Source: Nageia nagi (Eukaryota > Pinophyta). From it: a stretch of 64,000 bases of DNA. Both the position numbers and the translations under genes were made by a program. Of the stretch, positions 13,108-24,705 are shown piece after piece. The number at the start of each line of letters is the position of its first letter. Position 1 is the first letter of the stretch. The stretch covers positions 30,256,001 through 30,320,000 of the forward strand of contig JBITNC010000002.1 of assembly GCA_050084985.1 (NCBI GenBank), given 5' to 3'. The notes beneath the pieces were generated by a model, which saw nothing but the letters and a program-made list of their open reading frames with translations, was not told the origin of the DNA and searched no databases.

Positions 13108-13191
13108 CAACAAACCCTCCCCATAATCCTCACATTTCATAGACTTTAGCTAATTTTTTTCTTTATTATATTTTAGGTTTCAATCGTAACT

Positions 13192-13389
13192 ATGGTGCCC
13201 AAGGCAAAGAAGAAGCCCATAGAGAATAAGCCCACAAAGAACAAACTAATGGCAAAGAAATCTCTAGTTGCAGAAAAGAAAATTCCTCCAAAGGTCGACA
13301 AAGAAGCAGGAAATAAGAAATGGACACTAACATTACAAATATTGTTGTATTATTTAAGAAAAATATATATAATAAATTCAAATTTTTAA
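13192..13389 (+). pseudogene. Histone H2B N-terminal tail fragment (captured)
   Basis: The frame starts MVPKAKKKPIENKPTKNK and continues with KKSLVAEKKIPPK and VDKEAGNKKW. Plant H2B tails start MAPKAEKKPAEKKP, have Lys/Pro/Ala/Glu repeats, and reach a KEAG...KKK motif before the histone fold; order and spacing match that pattern. The histone fold itself is absent: after the KEAGNKKW motif (to about residue 46) the frame runs into AT-rich sequence and ends at residue 65. GC-rich Lys and Pro codons (AAG, CCC) contrast with the surrounding AT-rich DNA. It lies inside the CACTA-like element, consistent with gene-fragment capture. A generic Lys-rich chance frame is the alternative. Confidence 0.5.
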
Positions 13390-14079
13390 AAAATAACTAA
13401 ACCCATTCCTGAACTAGTTTAATATACCAATGTCATTACCCCAAAGACCTAGTAAAAATGATGTACATTACAAAGGTCGTAAGTTTTAATTTGGATATTG
13501 TTTTGATCCCATTTTTTTAAATCACACAAAATTAAAAGATCTATAATTCTATAATATTTTCTTACAAAAATCAATGCAAAATATTATGCAAATTCTTAAA
13601 ATTTGACACAAAAAATAACATAAATTCTGAAAAAAATAACCTAAAAATTGATGCAAAAACTAGCAATCCAATGTAAACTTTGATGCAAAAAAGAACGTAA
13701 ATATTATTATGTCATTTGCATTAAAATGTGCATCAATTTTTGATCCTAAAGTTTAAAAAATAATACACTATGTTTGGATGTAAATCAGGGTATATTTAGT
13801 AGTGATAAGTATATTGCCACTTATCAAGGATTCAAGATTATGTCATGTTATGTCATATCATTGATCAAGAATAACCCCTCTACCTTTATAGGTAACAGGT
13901 CTAGTGCTAAGGCTCCTCCTTAGGCTTATTTTGATGTCAAGCCAACCTGTTACCACAAAAAATAAAAGTAGATGAGAGTGCACATGGAAAAGACCATTTA
14001 TTTAATAAATTAAATAAATTATGTCACATATCTAAAAATGTATTTTAATTAAATTAAAAAAAAAATTATTAACATCATG

Positions 14080-14419
14080 CAAGGATGGATTTCTTGTAAA
14101 ACCCTAAAAAATATATGATAGAATAATAAAATACTTAATGTGCTCTGGTATGTACTCCACAAGAATCGTAAAATAATAAAAAAGATTAAGATTAAATATG
14201 GATGGGATGAAAAATGAGGTCATCAATGACCTTTTATGTTGTTCTTATTCTTGATTGGTAAGCTGATAATAAATATCATAGGATCGATAGGCCAATTAGC
14301 CAATCAATCAATTACAAATTGTTATGATTTTGACCAAATTTTCCAGTTTTCACCATGTTATTGACAAATGATCATATATTGTTATTTGCTCAAAATATGC
14401 AATTTTTGGGTGTCTACAA
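14080..14419 (-). mobile_element. LTR-like remnant ending TGTAGACACC
   Basis: On the minus strand the sequence from 14419 reads TGTAGACACCCAAAAATTGC. This start is shared in form with element D and with the sequence at 1399. It is preceded on minus by a purine-rich stretch (TTAGCGAGAAAAAC), suitable as a polypurine tract. E1 appears to have inserted inside this LTR, so its remainder would lie left of 7520. No partner LTR was found. Confidence 0.35.
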
Positions 14420-15398
14420 TTATGTTTTTCTCGCTAAGTTTTGCAAGAATGTAGTGTAGATGGAACATGAACATAAATATAAGAACAATAAGATTCAAAT
14501 ATAATCTATAACTATGCTCAAATGATTCAAATATGTTCTACATTTTCAATTATGCTGAAATGATTCAAATATACTTTAATTCTATATACTTTATAAATAA
14601 TACACTAATATCATGAAAATAATCCAATTATAACAAGGAAGCATAGTCTTAATACAAAATATAAACTTGAACTAAAACACATCAGTATCAACAAGTTTGT
14701 ATAAAATGAGTAAGCTCTAAGCTCAAAGAACTAAGATAATAACATATCAATCTACCATAATCAAAAATTGAAATAATTGTCTAAGGTGAATCTCCAAGAC
14801 TTCTACAACTAGAATCCTTCATCATTCTCTTTCTAGTTCTACTAGACCATAATAAATAATTTAACATATGTGATATTTATATATCAATAAGAAACTTTTC
14901 CCCTAGTGAACAATCAACCTTAAGTAATTTAAAATTATTTAATAGATTACTAACAATCTACATAATCTAAATTCGATTAAGTAATATACTGCAATCTAAA
15001 TTTTTATTAACATAATATGAATTCAATAAATGAGTGCTTATAAATTCTACCATCTAACTTCCATAGTTCCAAAATTTAATTCCTAACAATGTTCATAATG
15101 CATTTTGGGATAATTTAGTATTTCCATGTCATGATTCAATACAAAATGATTAAAAAAAATAAACTTGGTATTATTACTAACATCCATGTAACAATGCAAT
15201 AATGAAATGTTGCACATAAATGATCTCATCATCTCTACATGTTCATGTGTCAATTCTCAATATCTATCACTATATTTGGGTGCATGAAATGCAAGTTTCT
15301 ATTTTATAATTATGTATGTACTTCATGCAAAATAACATGCTTTTCCAATTTCAAATCTTAAAAATCCACAAGCCTCACATAATATGAGTTTTAAACAT
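14420..15398. other. No recognisable feature
   Basis: Strongly AT-rich, with no open frame above 60 codons and no repeat copy detected elsewhere in the window. If the LTR remnant at 14080-14419 is a 3' LTR, this would be internal sequence of that minus-strand element. Confidence 0.45.
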
Positions 15399-16255
15399 AA
15401 TGTTAAACCCTTCCCCATAAAATTGTAGTCATGATTAAAGTATTTTACTTAAGTAAATCCACATGAGATGCTCTAATAGAATTACATTCATAATATTAGA
15501 TGATTCCCCATAATAATAAACAATGACACAACTAGGGTTTATAATTGAAAATCAAATCATAATATAACAATAGATAAGGAAACTATATAATCCCTAGTAA
15601 AATAACCATGTTAAATACAATGTTTAAAAAAACCCCATAAAATCATATTCATGATTATGGTATTTTAATCAAGGATAGCCTCATGAAATCATATTTGTAA
15701 CTATAGAGGGATCCCCACAATAATAAATAATAAAGCAACTAAAGTTTATCATTGAGAATCAAATCACAATCCAATAACAAAGGATAAAGTTAGTTAAATC
15801 CTAACAAAAGAATCATGTTGAATACAATGTTACAACACCCTCCCCCCATAAAATTATAGCCATGATTACTAGGGTATTTTAGTCAAGGATAGCCACATAA
15901 GATCCCATAATGGAACCACATTCATAACTATAGATGGGTCCCCATGATAATAAATAATGAAGTAATTAAGATTTATAATCAAGAATCAAATAACAATCTA
16001 ACAAGGATGGAGAAAGCTAGCTAAACCCTACCAAAATAACTATGTTAACCATAATGTTAAAACTTCCAATAAAATTGCAATCATGATTAGGGCATTTTAC
16101 TCAAGGATAGACATGTGAGACCCCCTAATATAATCATGTTCATAACTATAAATGGCTCCCCATAATAATAAATAATAAAGAAAATAGGATTTATAATCAA
16201 GAACCAAATCACAATCCAGTAATGGAGGAGTAAGCTAGTTGTTAAAACCTAGAAA
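15399..16255. repeat. Four-copy tandem array, ~215 bp unit
   Basis: Units start near 15399, 15619, 15827 and 16051. Each contains CCCATAAAATT, CATGATTA, a TATTTTA-TCAAGGATAG phrase, an ATAACTATAGATG-CCCCA phrase, AATAATAAATAATAAAG and TTTATAATCAAGAATCAAAT. Unit lengths vary from about 208 to 224 bp and copies are clearly diverged. No coding frame runs through them. The array may belong to the 3' untranslated region of a retroelement. Confidence 0.75.
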
Positions 16256-17599
16256 AAGAACCCTTATAAAAAGTACTCAAGTTTAAAATTCAAGAGGCAA
16301 GAAAGCTACTTACTCGACCAAGTGAGTGCAATAATACCATAGACCAAGTAGGATTCAAAATAGAAGGATTTGGTTTATATATCCATAAATGAGCCAACAA
16401 CAAATATCAATCAATCTACAAACTTATATAAAGTTTAAAACTACCAATTTAATCATCCACTAAGATAGAACTTATATGGGTTACTTTTATGGATGATAGA
16501 CCACTCCCATGAATCCACCATATAAGGGAAAAGTAATTTTCAATGTTTGAAACCATAACATAATGCCAAATCCTCTACTAAATAAATCATATAATTTATT
16601 CATAACAACCATGGAGCTTCTTCCAAAATATGGTAAGGTACCTATGTAAGCATATATTCTTATGGAGGAGAGTGAAGGTTCACTCATAGCAATGAGAAAT
16701 TGAGGGTGATTCCACTCCCTCTACTTTCTTCAAGACTGAGGGTACATTTCCACTACCCCTTGCCTCAACAAAATATTTCAAAGAATACAAATAAAATGCA
16801 TCTCCTCTCCTCCATCCCTCACCTCAATAAACTTGAAAAGGTCAAAATGTCTAATAAATTTCCAAATGCTTGCCCCATACAAGAATTTTTTATTTATTTT
16901 TGTTTAATTTAAGGGGAATTTTTAAATCTCCTCCTTGTAATTTATATGGGCGATGAAAAAATGCCCCCCAAAAATCACCCACATCATCCATTTCTTTCTT
17001 CTCACTCACACCTTTCTTTTTGCTTTTCATCTTTTTTGAGGGAGGTTTTTGAAGGGAAAAACTACCTCTTAATTTATTTTATGATGATGATATAAAATCA
17101 CCCTAAAAAAAGCACCATTAAAATCATAAATGTAGGTGAATCAAAATTATCACCTCATAAGCATCTCAAATTGCCCACCTCTAAAGCTCATTTTTTGAAT
17201 ACAAGGTAAAATATAAATTTGATAAAAATAATACTAAATAACCTAAAATGGCTAATACATATATTACCCCTAAAACATAAATCCCTAGGATAGTAGGACA
17301 CATGATTTTTAACAAAAGTGTTATAAAAATATATAAAACCTCAAAGAAATCATAATGAAAAAAAAAATAACAACAAGAAAAAATCTTGAAGAACTTACCA
17401 AATGTGATGCATCTATGTTGTTATGTAAAACCCAAATCTTGGTTTCTAATCATCAAGATTGGGGTAAGAAAATACCAATAAAACAATTACATAGCCTTAT
17501 GCACACATGAAAATTACTCACAAAGCACAAAATCAACCTTCAATACAAGCTAATATCCTAAAACTTGAAACAAAAAATGATTAGTTCAATAATGGGACA
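16256..17599. other. No recognisable gene
   Basis: AT-rich sequence containing only small frames (16487-16687 minus, 16700-16912 plus) without domain features. A run of CT-rich sequence with TTCTTCTCACTCACACC-like phrases lies near 16980. No LTR partner for E2 was found here. Confidence 0.4.
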
Positions 17600-18279
17600 A
17601 ATATAAATAACTTATTTTTTCACATATTTATAAAAACCTTTTAGGACACATAAATCTAAATAGAACATATTTTGGATACCTAACAGATCTATAGATATTC
17701 AAAACCTACATAGTGGCTACCTTCAATAGAAGATCACACCTACTTGTAAGTCTCAAAAAATTATCAACTTCATGACATAATAACATTGTTTCTACAACTA
17801 AAATCCATGCTATAGACATAATGAGGTTGATCAAGTACTACAAATGGTTCATCAAAGTTAAACATGATCTTATGGACTTTGTTTATATTACATTCTTCAT
17901 CAAAAGTGGACCACCAATGATCCTCATCTTTAGGATCAGATTGTTGTAGTTTCTAGGTTCAATCTCCTTGCATGTTGGCTCAAGATCACTTCATTTTCCT
18001 TTTTATTCTTTGGAAATAGGTCAATGAAGGTCCTCCACATGATGAAAGCAATCATATTTTTAAGGATCTATAGTTCTACCAAAATCTTTTATGAAATTGA
18101 GAACACTAATATTTAAGATTTAGTATGTGCCTAATTTAGTTTCTTAAATATTAGTTTCTTGAATATTCCCTTTTTATTCCATCTTCTTTGAAACTACTTC
18201 AGGTAATTTTGAATAGAGAAAGCTTTTTATAATAAGTAAAACAACACCTTTTAGTTGATTCTTCATCTACCTCAATCTT

Positions 18280-18819
18280 AACAATCTTTCCCTTGTGTTC
18301 AAACTTAACACATATGTGCAATGTGGAAGGTATCACTTACATGTCATGGATACAAGGTATTCCAAGGATTATATTATATGGTAGCTTACCTTTAGTAACA
18401 TGAAGAGTTGTTATAATTTTATGTGGGCCAAATTTTATGGGAAACTTGATGATCCTAACATAATTTCATGGTGTGCTTTCAAAGCCTATGATGCACATAA
18501 TTGATTTTTATATAAGTGGAAGCTTGTTTTGATCAAGTTGATCATGGAGATCAATAGAAGTGATATTTAGAGTTGAACCTCCATTAATTAATAGTTTTCT
18601 TATTGTTATGTCAAAATTTTGAGTTTGAATATATAGTACCTCATATTGATCAACCACATATTTTCTTGGATGGTCTTTAGCAAAAAACTTGATCTCATTA
18701 CAATGAGAAAAGGAACTAAGCAAATCTAAAATGTCAATAGCTAAGATATTTTTATCTACCTTTTCTTTCTTGAAATGCTCATAAAGGAAATTTCTATAGA
18801 CCTCTTGTATGGATATCAA
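18280..18819 (-). pseudogene. E2 aspartic protease
   Basis: The 103-codon frame at 18508-18819 contains ITIRKLLINGGSTLNITS. This matches the active-site strand of plant gypsy proteases (usually hDxGSSLNIh), but the catalytic Asp is Asn in this copy. Downstream, in another frame, YNIILGIPCIHDM, a stop and VIPSTLHICVKFEHKGKI follow. These match the conserved G-R-P-W-I-H-x-M...S-T-L-H segment after the flap in Tat/Ogre-type proteases. The enzyme would release capsid and pol products from the polyprotein. The Asn change and stops make it inactive. Confidence 0.75.
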
Positions 18820-19172
18820 CTTATATAAGTTAATCTTAGCTTATGTGTTCCTCAACTGATCTTCCAAGTTGTAACTTCTAAGATCTTTAGGAAGCTCTTA
18901 TCTTTAAGCTCTAATTGAATCAAAAACTTGCTTTTGTGACCTTCCTCTTGTCATAGCTACACAAATTTCCTCATTAAATATAACATTAACATGTTTCTCA
19001 TTAGGCTCTTCCATATAGGTACACTCATATGTATCACTCTTGATGATCTCTAGGATTTTGCATCTTAATTTGCCGTAAGCATTTGTTAGATGACCCCTTG
19101 CTTGATGATAATGAAAATAATGGTATGGATCATACCATGGATGTTTGTAATTAGATTCATTTTATTTAAACT

Positions 19173-19845
19173 TTAGCAAAATTTGAATAAGATTATGTTG
19201 CAGGATCTCATCAAGAATGATCTTTGGAGCTTTTGAAAATATAATAAATTATATCTTTGGTCAATCTTTTCTTTCTTCTTTTGACTCTTTCTTAGCCACA
19301 TTAACTTCTTTAGCTTCTTTATTTGGTTTAAATGGACTCTTTTCTTTTCTTTTTCATTCTTATATTTCACTTTATCAATATTTACAAGTACTTTTTCTTT
19401 TTCAATCAATTTATGAGTCATCTTAGAAAATCCTAAGTGAGTATAATCCATAACATGTGCTTGCAATTGTAAAACAAGAGATTCTTTGAAAATATACATA
19501 ATTTTCTTTTCAAGAATCTTACTATGAATTTGTTTACAAACCTTTTTAAATCTTGGAATTAATTTTTCAACTCTTTTCATGGGACCTTTCTTAAAAGTAT
19601 ATAAATCAACTATTATCACCTCTTGTTTCACATTATGCTTTTATTGCTCCACATATTGAATGTAAAGCTCTTGAAATGAAGTGATATTGGAACCCATGAT
19701 AAGAAATAGAACCACTCATGTGCATCATCATCCAAGTTATGTGAAAAATAAACTTTGCCAACACCATTTGATAAACCCTAACTTTTAACTCACACTCATC
19801 AACAAACCCTTGAATATGCTTCCTTGGATCACCATTACCATTCAA
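19173..19845 (-). pseudogene. E2 gag
   Basis: Two adjoining minus-strand frames (19633-19845 and 19173-19631) form a gag. The first reads GDPRKHIQGFVDECELK, the typical start of the retrotransposon gag core (D-P...H...F); W and FQ motifs follow later. The second is Lys/Glu-rich with the coiled-coil-like KLIEKEKVLVNIDKVKYKNE, resembling the linker after capsid. A stop at the junction and a shortened capsid domain show decay. Gag would form the particle in the cytoplasm. Confidence 0.65.
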
Positions 19846-20190
19846 CTTATAAAACTTTAGAGTTTTTTATGTAAAGTGGCATTACGAATATCAAAAAAAG
19901 AGGACTAACAGATTTACCATAAACTATATCATATTTATTTTATGCTCTTTCAATATCTCACATTTGTCGATATAGCTCTTGAATACTTGGTTAAAGTTGG
20001 GCATTATGAGTACCTTCCCCTTCTTCATGTGTTCTATTTTGATAATCTAAGGATGCCTCCATGGATGAACTAATGAAATGAAAAAATTTAACAAGTTATT
20101 CTAGATTAAGTTGACCTAGATCCATCTCATAATATATATTATTCCTATCCAAAAACCCTAGCAAGTTTTTGACATAACTAGATTAAAATA

Positions 20191-20205
20191 TTGGGTTCAC
20201 CAATT
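20191..20205 (-). promoter_or_regulatory. E2 primer-binding-like site
   Basis: On minus, TTGGTGAACCCAATATT follows the LTR end. It shares TTGGTGAAC with E1's site and begins at the same distance from the LTR. Confidence 0.55.
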
Positions 20206-20780
20206 TGTTTGATGGGAAAGTTGGAATTGCATTAATTAAACATTCCTAAACCCTACTTAGATCAAAATATCCATGGATAAACAATAATGTAAATAAATGA
20301 TATTCAATAAGGAACAAGCTAATGCCTATTAATGTGGAAATTCAAATACTTACTTGTTATGGATGAAAGGGAGCAAGACATGAATGAAAAATAACTAGAC
20401 AGAGACACTACATAAACCATAACTTATCAATTTATCAGAAATTGACTATCATTGATCTTCCTAGAGTGAAATAGGTCATTGTTAGTCCTTATATGGATAA
20501 TCATCGATCCTCTTTTGGAGGAATCTAATGTTGCAATCAAGGTTATCACCTTACAAGACTGCAAGAATATCATATTATGTGTAATAATAATATGATAGCT
20601 CACATAACATAATCAAAGTATCCAAATTCCAATCTTGATAAGGCAACATTGATAAACACCTAAATGTAATATACTAAAATGAAAATATGCTCTATCTTAT
20701 CATTATATCTTATATTATTGTTTAATTCACTAATAAAATCACTCTCCACATGATTATTTATATTTTTTTATGCAAGGATA
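20206..20780 (-). repeat. E2 5' LTR, right end lost
   Basis: Plus-strand sequence from TGTTTGATGG onwards is taken as LTR because it abuts the primer-binding-like site. Element B's LTR begins at 20781, so the far end of this LTR is either exactly there or missing. No second copy was found to confirm it. Confidence 0.4.
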
Positions 20781-21559
20781 TGATGATCCAAAATGTAATT
20801 CAAGCTCAAACTAACAAATTAGGACCATCAAAACCTAACATTAGGTATAGGGCATCAAAAATAAGTATTCTAAACCTCAAATTATCAACGTTAGGGTTAG
20901 GGCATAAATAATGCATTTGCATAATAGCAATAAACCCATGTCTAGATAATATGTGTAATAAATAATAAATAACACATAATATATGTAATAAATAGTAAAT
21001 AACATCCCATAATGCCAACATCTGATAAATACAAGCATGAATAACAATAGCAATCCAACACATGCATAACTAGATAGATGTAAGAAAAGTATGAGGTCCA
21101 AATGCACTTGGTAGTATACAAATAATATGGAATAGCAATGATACAATACCAAACCTAGGAGGGCTAACGTTGGCCTCTTAGGAGCAAACTAGGGTATAAC
21201 ACAATATCTTCTTAATCTCTAGAAGAACTTTGGAACCATGGGATAGTATGCCTTCTCAAAATAAGAATCCTCCCCACCAAAGGGGCTCTCCTTAGATTCT
21301 AGATAACCATCAAAGGTGGAAGTAATGCCTCTAAATACCACCAAATTGTAAAAGGTGCTACACTAATACCATACATAGATAGGATCTCTCATATTGAATG
21401 CCCTCTAGACATTGCACCTAGGAAAGGTTGTTTAGCACTATTAAGACTTATTTTCCTCTATACTATGTATAAGTAATAATAATCAATGTCTATCTAGTAA
21501 TGGGCCTCTAAGTATTAATATAGCCTTCCTTGTTTTAGATTACACCTTGAATTCATCAC

Positions 21560-21714
21560 CCAATATTTTCATGGCCCAACGTTGGTACCTAGGGATCAAT
21601 TCAGGCTCAACATGGGTATCTACACCTTTCCTATGCTCGACATGGACCCAGAAATGCATGCATGGATCTAGAAGGCATGCGTAGGAACCTAGAGGGGCAA
21701 TGTGGGTCTCAAGA
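21560..21714. repeat. CAACRTGGGT-type short repeats in B LTR
   Basis: Variants of CAACGTTGGTACCTAG / CAACATGGGTATCTA / CGACATGGACCCAG / AATGTGGGTCTCAAG recur about every 25-30 bp and continue past the solo LTR (CCAATGTAGGTGTCTA). Related phrases form the array at 43860-44290, on the other side of element A, supporting one original element. Confidence 0.6.
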
Positions 21715-22208
21715 TGAATGAACTAACACTAATAAGATAATTACTAATCAACCAAGATCATATGAAAGCTCATAATAACATCTAACAAACTCACAAAGTA
21801 ATCTCACAACATAAGATGTAAGTGGTTCCTCCAACTAGGAGTACATCCACTAACTAGATCTTTTCTTCAATCACAAATACAACTCTCTTACAATCCTCTT
21901 AATTTCAACTCCTACACTTCTATCCTATAGCATAAATTTACTCCACAATTGGTGTGTAATCACGAAGAGGAAGCCTTCTATTTATAGGTCAAAATCTCTC
22001 TTTGGATCACCTTTTTATTCAATGTACAATAGCATGACATGCACATCCTTTTACCCAAGAGGAATGCTCATGACATGGAGAGTAGGACAAGTTACATTAT
22101 CATATTCACTTAAATACTTAAGGTATCAAATGATACCCTTAAGTATTAGTGAACTTACATATAATATTTAATACAAACCTTTACAATAATGCATTATATA
22201 TTCCAACA
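21715..22208 (-). mobile_element. Solo LTR of copia family C
   Basis: This 494-bp segment matches the C element LTR at 50543-51035 (493 bp) along its full length in the same orientation. On minus it runs from TGTTGGAATATATAATGC to TTCATTCA. A perfect 5-bp duplication, CAAGA, flanks it at 21710-21714 and 22209-22213. No primer site or polypurine tract adjoins it, so LTR-LTR recombination has removed the interior. It contains a TATA box on minus (CTATAAATAG, near 21981) driving away from the B LTR start. Confidence 0.9.
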
Positions 22209-22269
22209 CAAGATCCAATGTAGGTGTCTAAAATCCTCCCCCAAGATGGCGTAGGTGTCTACATGTTCC

Positions 22270-22719
22270 TTTTGGAATGTTTAATGCATTATTGTCTTCC
22301 TCTATGTCACCCACTTAACATTTAAAATATCTCTAAATACCTTTAAGTGTTTAGTGAATAAAATATTATTTAAACCTTAACCTAACCCTTGGGTACAAGG
22401 ATAGTTAAATGAAAGAGTTTTCCTTATAAATAGATGGTCTCCCTTTTAGTTTACTCACTTAGGTTTTTACTCAAGTTTGTAGCGGTGTTATGCTTTAGGA
22501 TTGTTAGGAGAAGTAGGAAGAGTTGTAAGAGAGGTATTTTGTGAATGATAAAGATCTTAGTTAGTGGATGTACTCTCTTGCATGAGAGGAACCACTTTAT
22601 ATGTGTGTCAAATTTGTGAGATTGGTTATTTTATTAATGCTATGAATATTAATGGTTAAGATGGATTTCAAGTGATCTTGGGAGATTAGGATTTTATTCT
22701 TTAAGGTTTAAATCCGTCA
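22270..22719 (+). repeat. Element A 5' LTR
   Basis: The LTR starts TTTTGGAATG (copia C starts TGTTGGAATG, so the second base is mutated) and ends AAATCCGTCA. It has a TATA box (CTTATAAATAG, near 22426) and a transcription-start region resembling copia C (ACTCAAGTTTGTAG, TGCTTTAGGATT, GAGGAACCACTT). It aligns with the split 3' LTR. Confidence 0.85.
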
Positions 22720-22721
22720 TT

Positions 22722-22740
22722 TGGTATGAAAACCATCTTG
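22722..22740 (+). promoter_or_regulatory. Element A primer-binding site
   Basis: TGGTATGAAAACCATCTTGG follows the LTR end after two bases. Plant copia elements usually carry TGGTATCAGAGCCA, complementary to the initiator Met tRNA 3' end. Here three positions differ by G/C-to-A type changes. Confidence 0.7.
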
Positions 22741-24705
22741 GATGCTCGTATTCAACATCTTAAAGATCTTGGAGGCTTATCTAAATCCTTGTTTAGGTAA
22801 AATATTTGTGAAGGTATAACATCCTTCCTACTCTTCTTTTTATGTCAATTTTTGGAAAAATTTTATAATGATACTATTTTTTTTTTATTAGTTGTGATTT
22901 TGAAAACTTGTTTAATATGACAATATATTGTTGTTATTTTTGTTTATATACTAACATATTATATTAGTTACAATTTTTTTTTGGGTAAAAATTATTTAAA
23001 GTCTAACAACAATATCTTGTTATAAGCATTAGTTATGCACAATTATGATGAAATTTGTAGAGTATAAATTTGCAATTCAATTACACTAAAATTATTTACA
23101 AAAATTATAACATTTGCAATTGTTTTACTCTACAAAGAAATGGAAGAATTATTTTTTGCAATTCCAAAGAGAAGGGGTGATATGTTTCACATATAAAGAC
23201 TTTATTTATAATCTACAACTAAAAAGAGGGTGTTTTGGTGTATAGAAATATTTTTTTACAATATATACATATAGTTTTTAAAAGGAGGACAATGAAATAT
23301 ATATTGTAAGTTTTTGTTTTAAAAAAAATAAAATAAAATTGATCAGTGTCAACGTTTTCCTAGCTTCCATTAATTCTCACATGCCACATTTAACATATTT
23401 AGTTTCCCTTCTAACTTATGTTAGTAAATATGGTAGGAAATTACTTGGCATTTAATGCGATATATACTGGAATTGCTTCTAGCGTATTATCTTGCCTTCA
23501 GCGAACCTTTCCTTGTAATAGAGGAGCTCCTCACTGGAGGAAATTATTTTTATCCCACTCAAATGGGCCATTTTCTTTTTTTCCAAAAGGATCTCTTTGT
23601 CCTTTTATCACTTATTTTGTAACCAGTGCGCCTTATTTTCCTTAAAAGTTTTTTTTTTCTTTTATGGATAATCTTCTCAATTAATATTTTTGACAACTAT
23701 TTTTGCCTCAATTTTTTTTGGTGTTCTTATTATATTTTCAAAAAGAGGGGGGATATTTTTTTTTATTTTCTTAAAACGTCCACTATAATTTTTTTTCAAT
23801 AATCTATATTTATTTATATTTAAGCTGAAATTGATTTGCATAAGGAAAAAATAGGAGATTTAGGGGTAAGATACAAATGGGGAAAAATAGTGTATTTTTT
23901 TAGTCCGGATCTCTTCCAAAATGCCCTTTGGAACCTCGTAAAGGGATTAAATGTTGAATTCGAGGGACAGATATTTATGGAAAAACAAAGCAATAATTTT
24001 TTTTTGTGAGAAATATTAAGTAAAATTTATTGCACATATTTATTAATTTTTCAACAAGAAGAGGTAAAGCAATAATTATTTTTTATGACTAATATGAAGT
24101 AAAATTGTGGCCCATAGCTTTGTGTGATTTCCACTTGTTGCGGCCCATGACATATGTTCCTCATACAACTTGAGGCGTAGTTCTTTAATAAAGCTACATC
24201 TTAAGTTAAAAGTAAAACCATATTTATATATGTTCCCTACCTTATGTGTAGTTCATATGGGAGTTTTTCCATCTGACTATTCATGCAAATAGTAAAAGCA
24301 AAACGCTTTTTCATTAGAACGTATTCTTTTTGAAGTACAAGATAGATACTTTTTTTAAGCTCATATTCTTTCTTAAAAGAAAAGGAAATTTTTTTATTAT
24401 GTCCAAACATATATGGTTATGGATAAAATATATATTATGACTAAAAAGGCATAAGTTGTATTTTAAAGGATGCTATTAATTTTTTATGGGTATTAAGTAT
24501 TCCCCTAATCCTTTAAATACATTATGTTGTTAGCACCATAATTAATTACTCTAAGCCTTCCCTTATACACTTTAACAATGTGATATTTGGTTTTATACTT
24601 GGTAAAAGTATAATATTGAGAATCCATAACCTTCTTTATGTGGCCAATGTTCATTAAGTGGTAAGATTTGTTTTGTGTCACCACCATAGTTATCATTAAT
24701 CTACG
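22741..24705. other. Element A cargo: CpG-retaining, non-retroviral sequence
   Basis: No retroviral domain is seen. The parts at 23340-23640 and 23880-24330 keep many CpG pairs (for example TGCGATATA, AGCGAACC, GTGCGCC, TCCGGATC, TTGCGGCCC, GAGGCGTAG), unlike most of the window. A 75-codon plus frame (23418-23645) lies in one of these parts, but I do not recognise it. The contrast suggests sequence acquired from a less methylated or younger source, such as a gene-proximal region. Confidence 0.45.

Larger units (their letters stand above)
12799..13804. mobile_element. CACTA-like DNA transposon, non-autonomous
   Basis: The segment is ~1006 bp and begins CATTACTA. It ends TAGTAGTG, the reverse complement of CACTACTA, and is flanked by ACA on the left and ATA on the right, matching a 3-bp target duplication with one change. 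The uninterrupted left LTR of E1 supplies the empty site. Subterminal regions carry repeated ATAAATTTTGACATAAATT-like phrases on the left (12930-12990) and GATGCAAAAACT / AACATAAATTCTG-like phrases on the right (13590-13740), as expected for transposase binding in CACTA elements. No transposase frame is present. The first C of the left terminus appears mutated (CAT for CAC). Confidence 0.65.
7520..14074 (-). mobile_element. Ty3/gypsy-like element E1 (gag only)
   Basis: Two related LTRs bound the element (7520-8246, and 12349-14074 with a nested insertion). Both run from TGTTATAA to TTAACA on the plus strand. A perfect 5-bp target duplication, TCATG, flanks it at 7515-7519 and 14075-14079. The coding strand is minus: a primer-binding-like site lies next to the right LTR and a gag frame follows it. 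Only gag, a zinc-knuckle-like stretch and a doubtful further frame are visible; RT, RNase H and integrase are absent from the ~4.1 kb interior. It is therefore a deleted or non-autonomous copy that probably depended on enzymes from a relative. Confidence 0.8.
12349..14074 (-). repeat. E1 5' LTR, split by a CACTA-like insertion
   Basis: LTR sequence occupies 12349-12798 and 13805-14074. It matches 7520-8246 in order and orientation, with roughly 80 percent identity by eye. The interrupting 12799-13804 segment is absent from the left LTR, which marks it as a later insertion. Confidence 0.8.
17600..20780 (-). mobile_element. Ty3/gypsy element E2, gag-protease remnant
   Basis: The minus strand holds, in order, a partial LTR (20206-20780), a primer-binding-like site, gag (19173-19845) and protease (18280-18819). 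No RT or integrase motif follows, and no 3' LTR was found, so the element is truncated. The primer site resembles that of E1. The left limit is approximate: 17600-18280 is presumed pol-proximal sequence too decayed to assign. Confidence 0.65.
20781..22263 (-). repeat. Gypsy B 3' LTR with a nested solo LTR
   Basis: The edges are TGATGATCC on the left and GGTGTCTACA on the right, that is TGTAGACACC on minus, a common gypsy LTR start. Removing the nested solo copia LTR and its duplication leaves about 984 bp. The first ~120 bp match 46590-46708, the start of B's other LTR (shared phrases GATGATCCAAAATG and GGGCATCAA). The middle does not match, which is odd for an LTR pair. Confidence 0.6.

Noticed and set aside
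23418-23645. 75-codon plus frame in CpG-retaining DNA as a real gene
   Set aside because: No domain, no promoter evidence and no extension in neighbouring frames. It is kept only as part of the cargo description.
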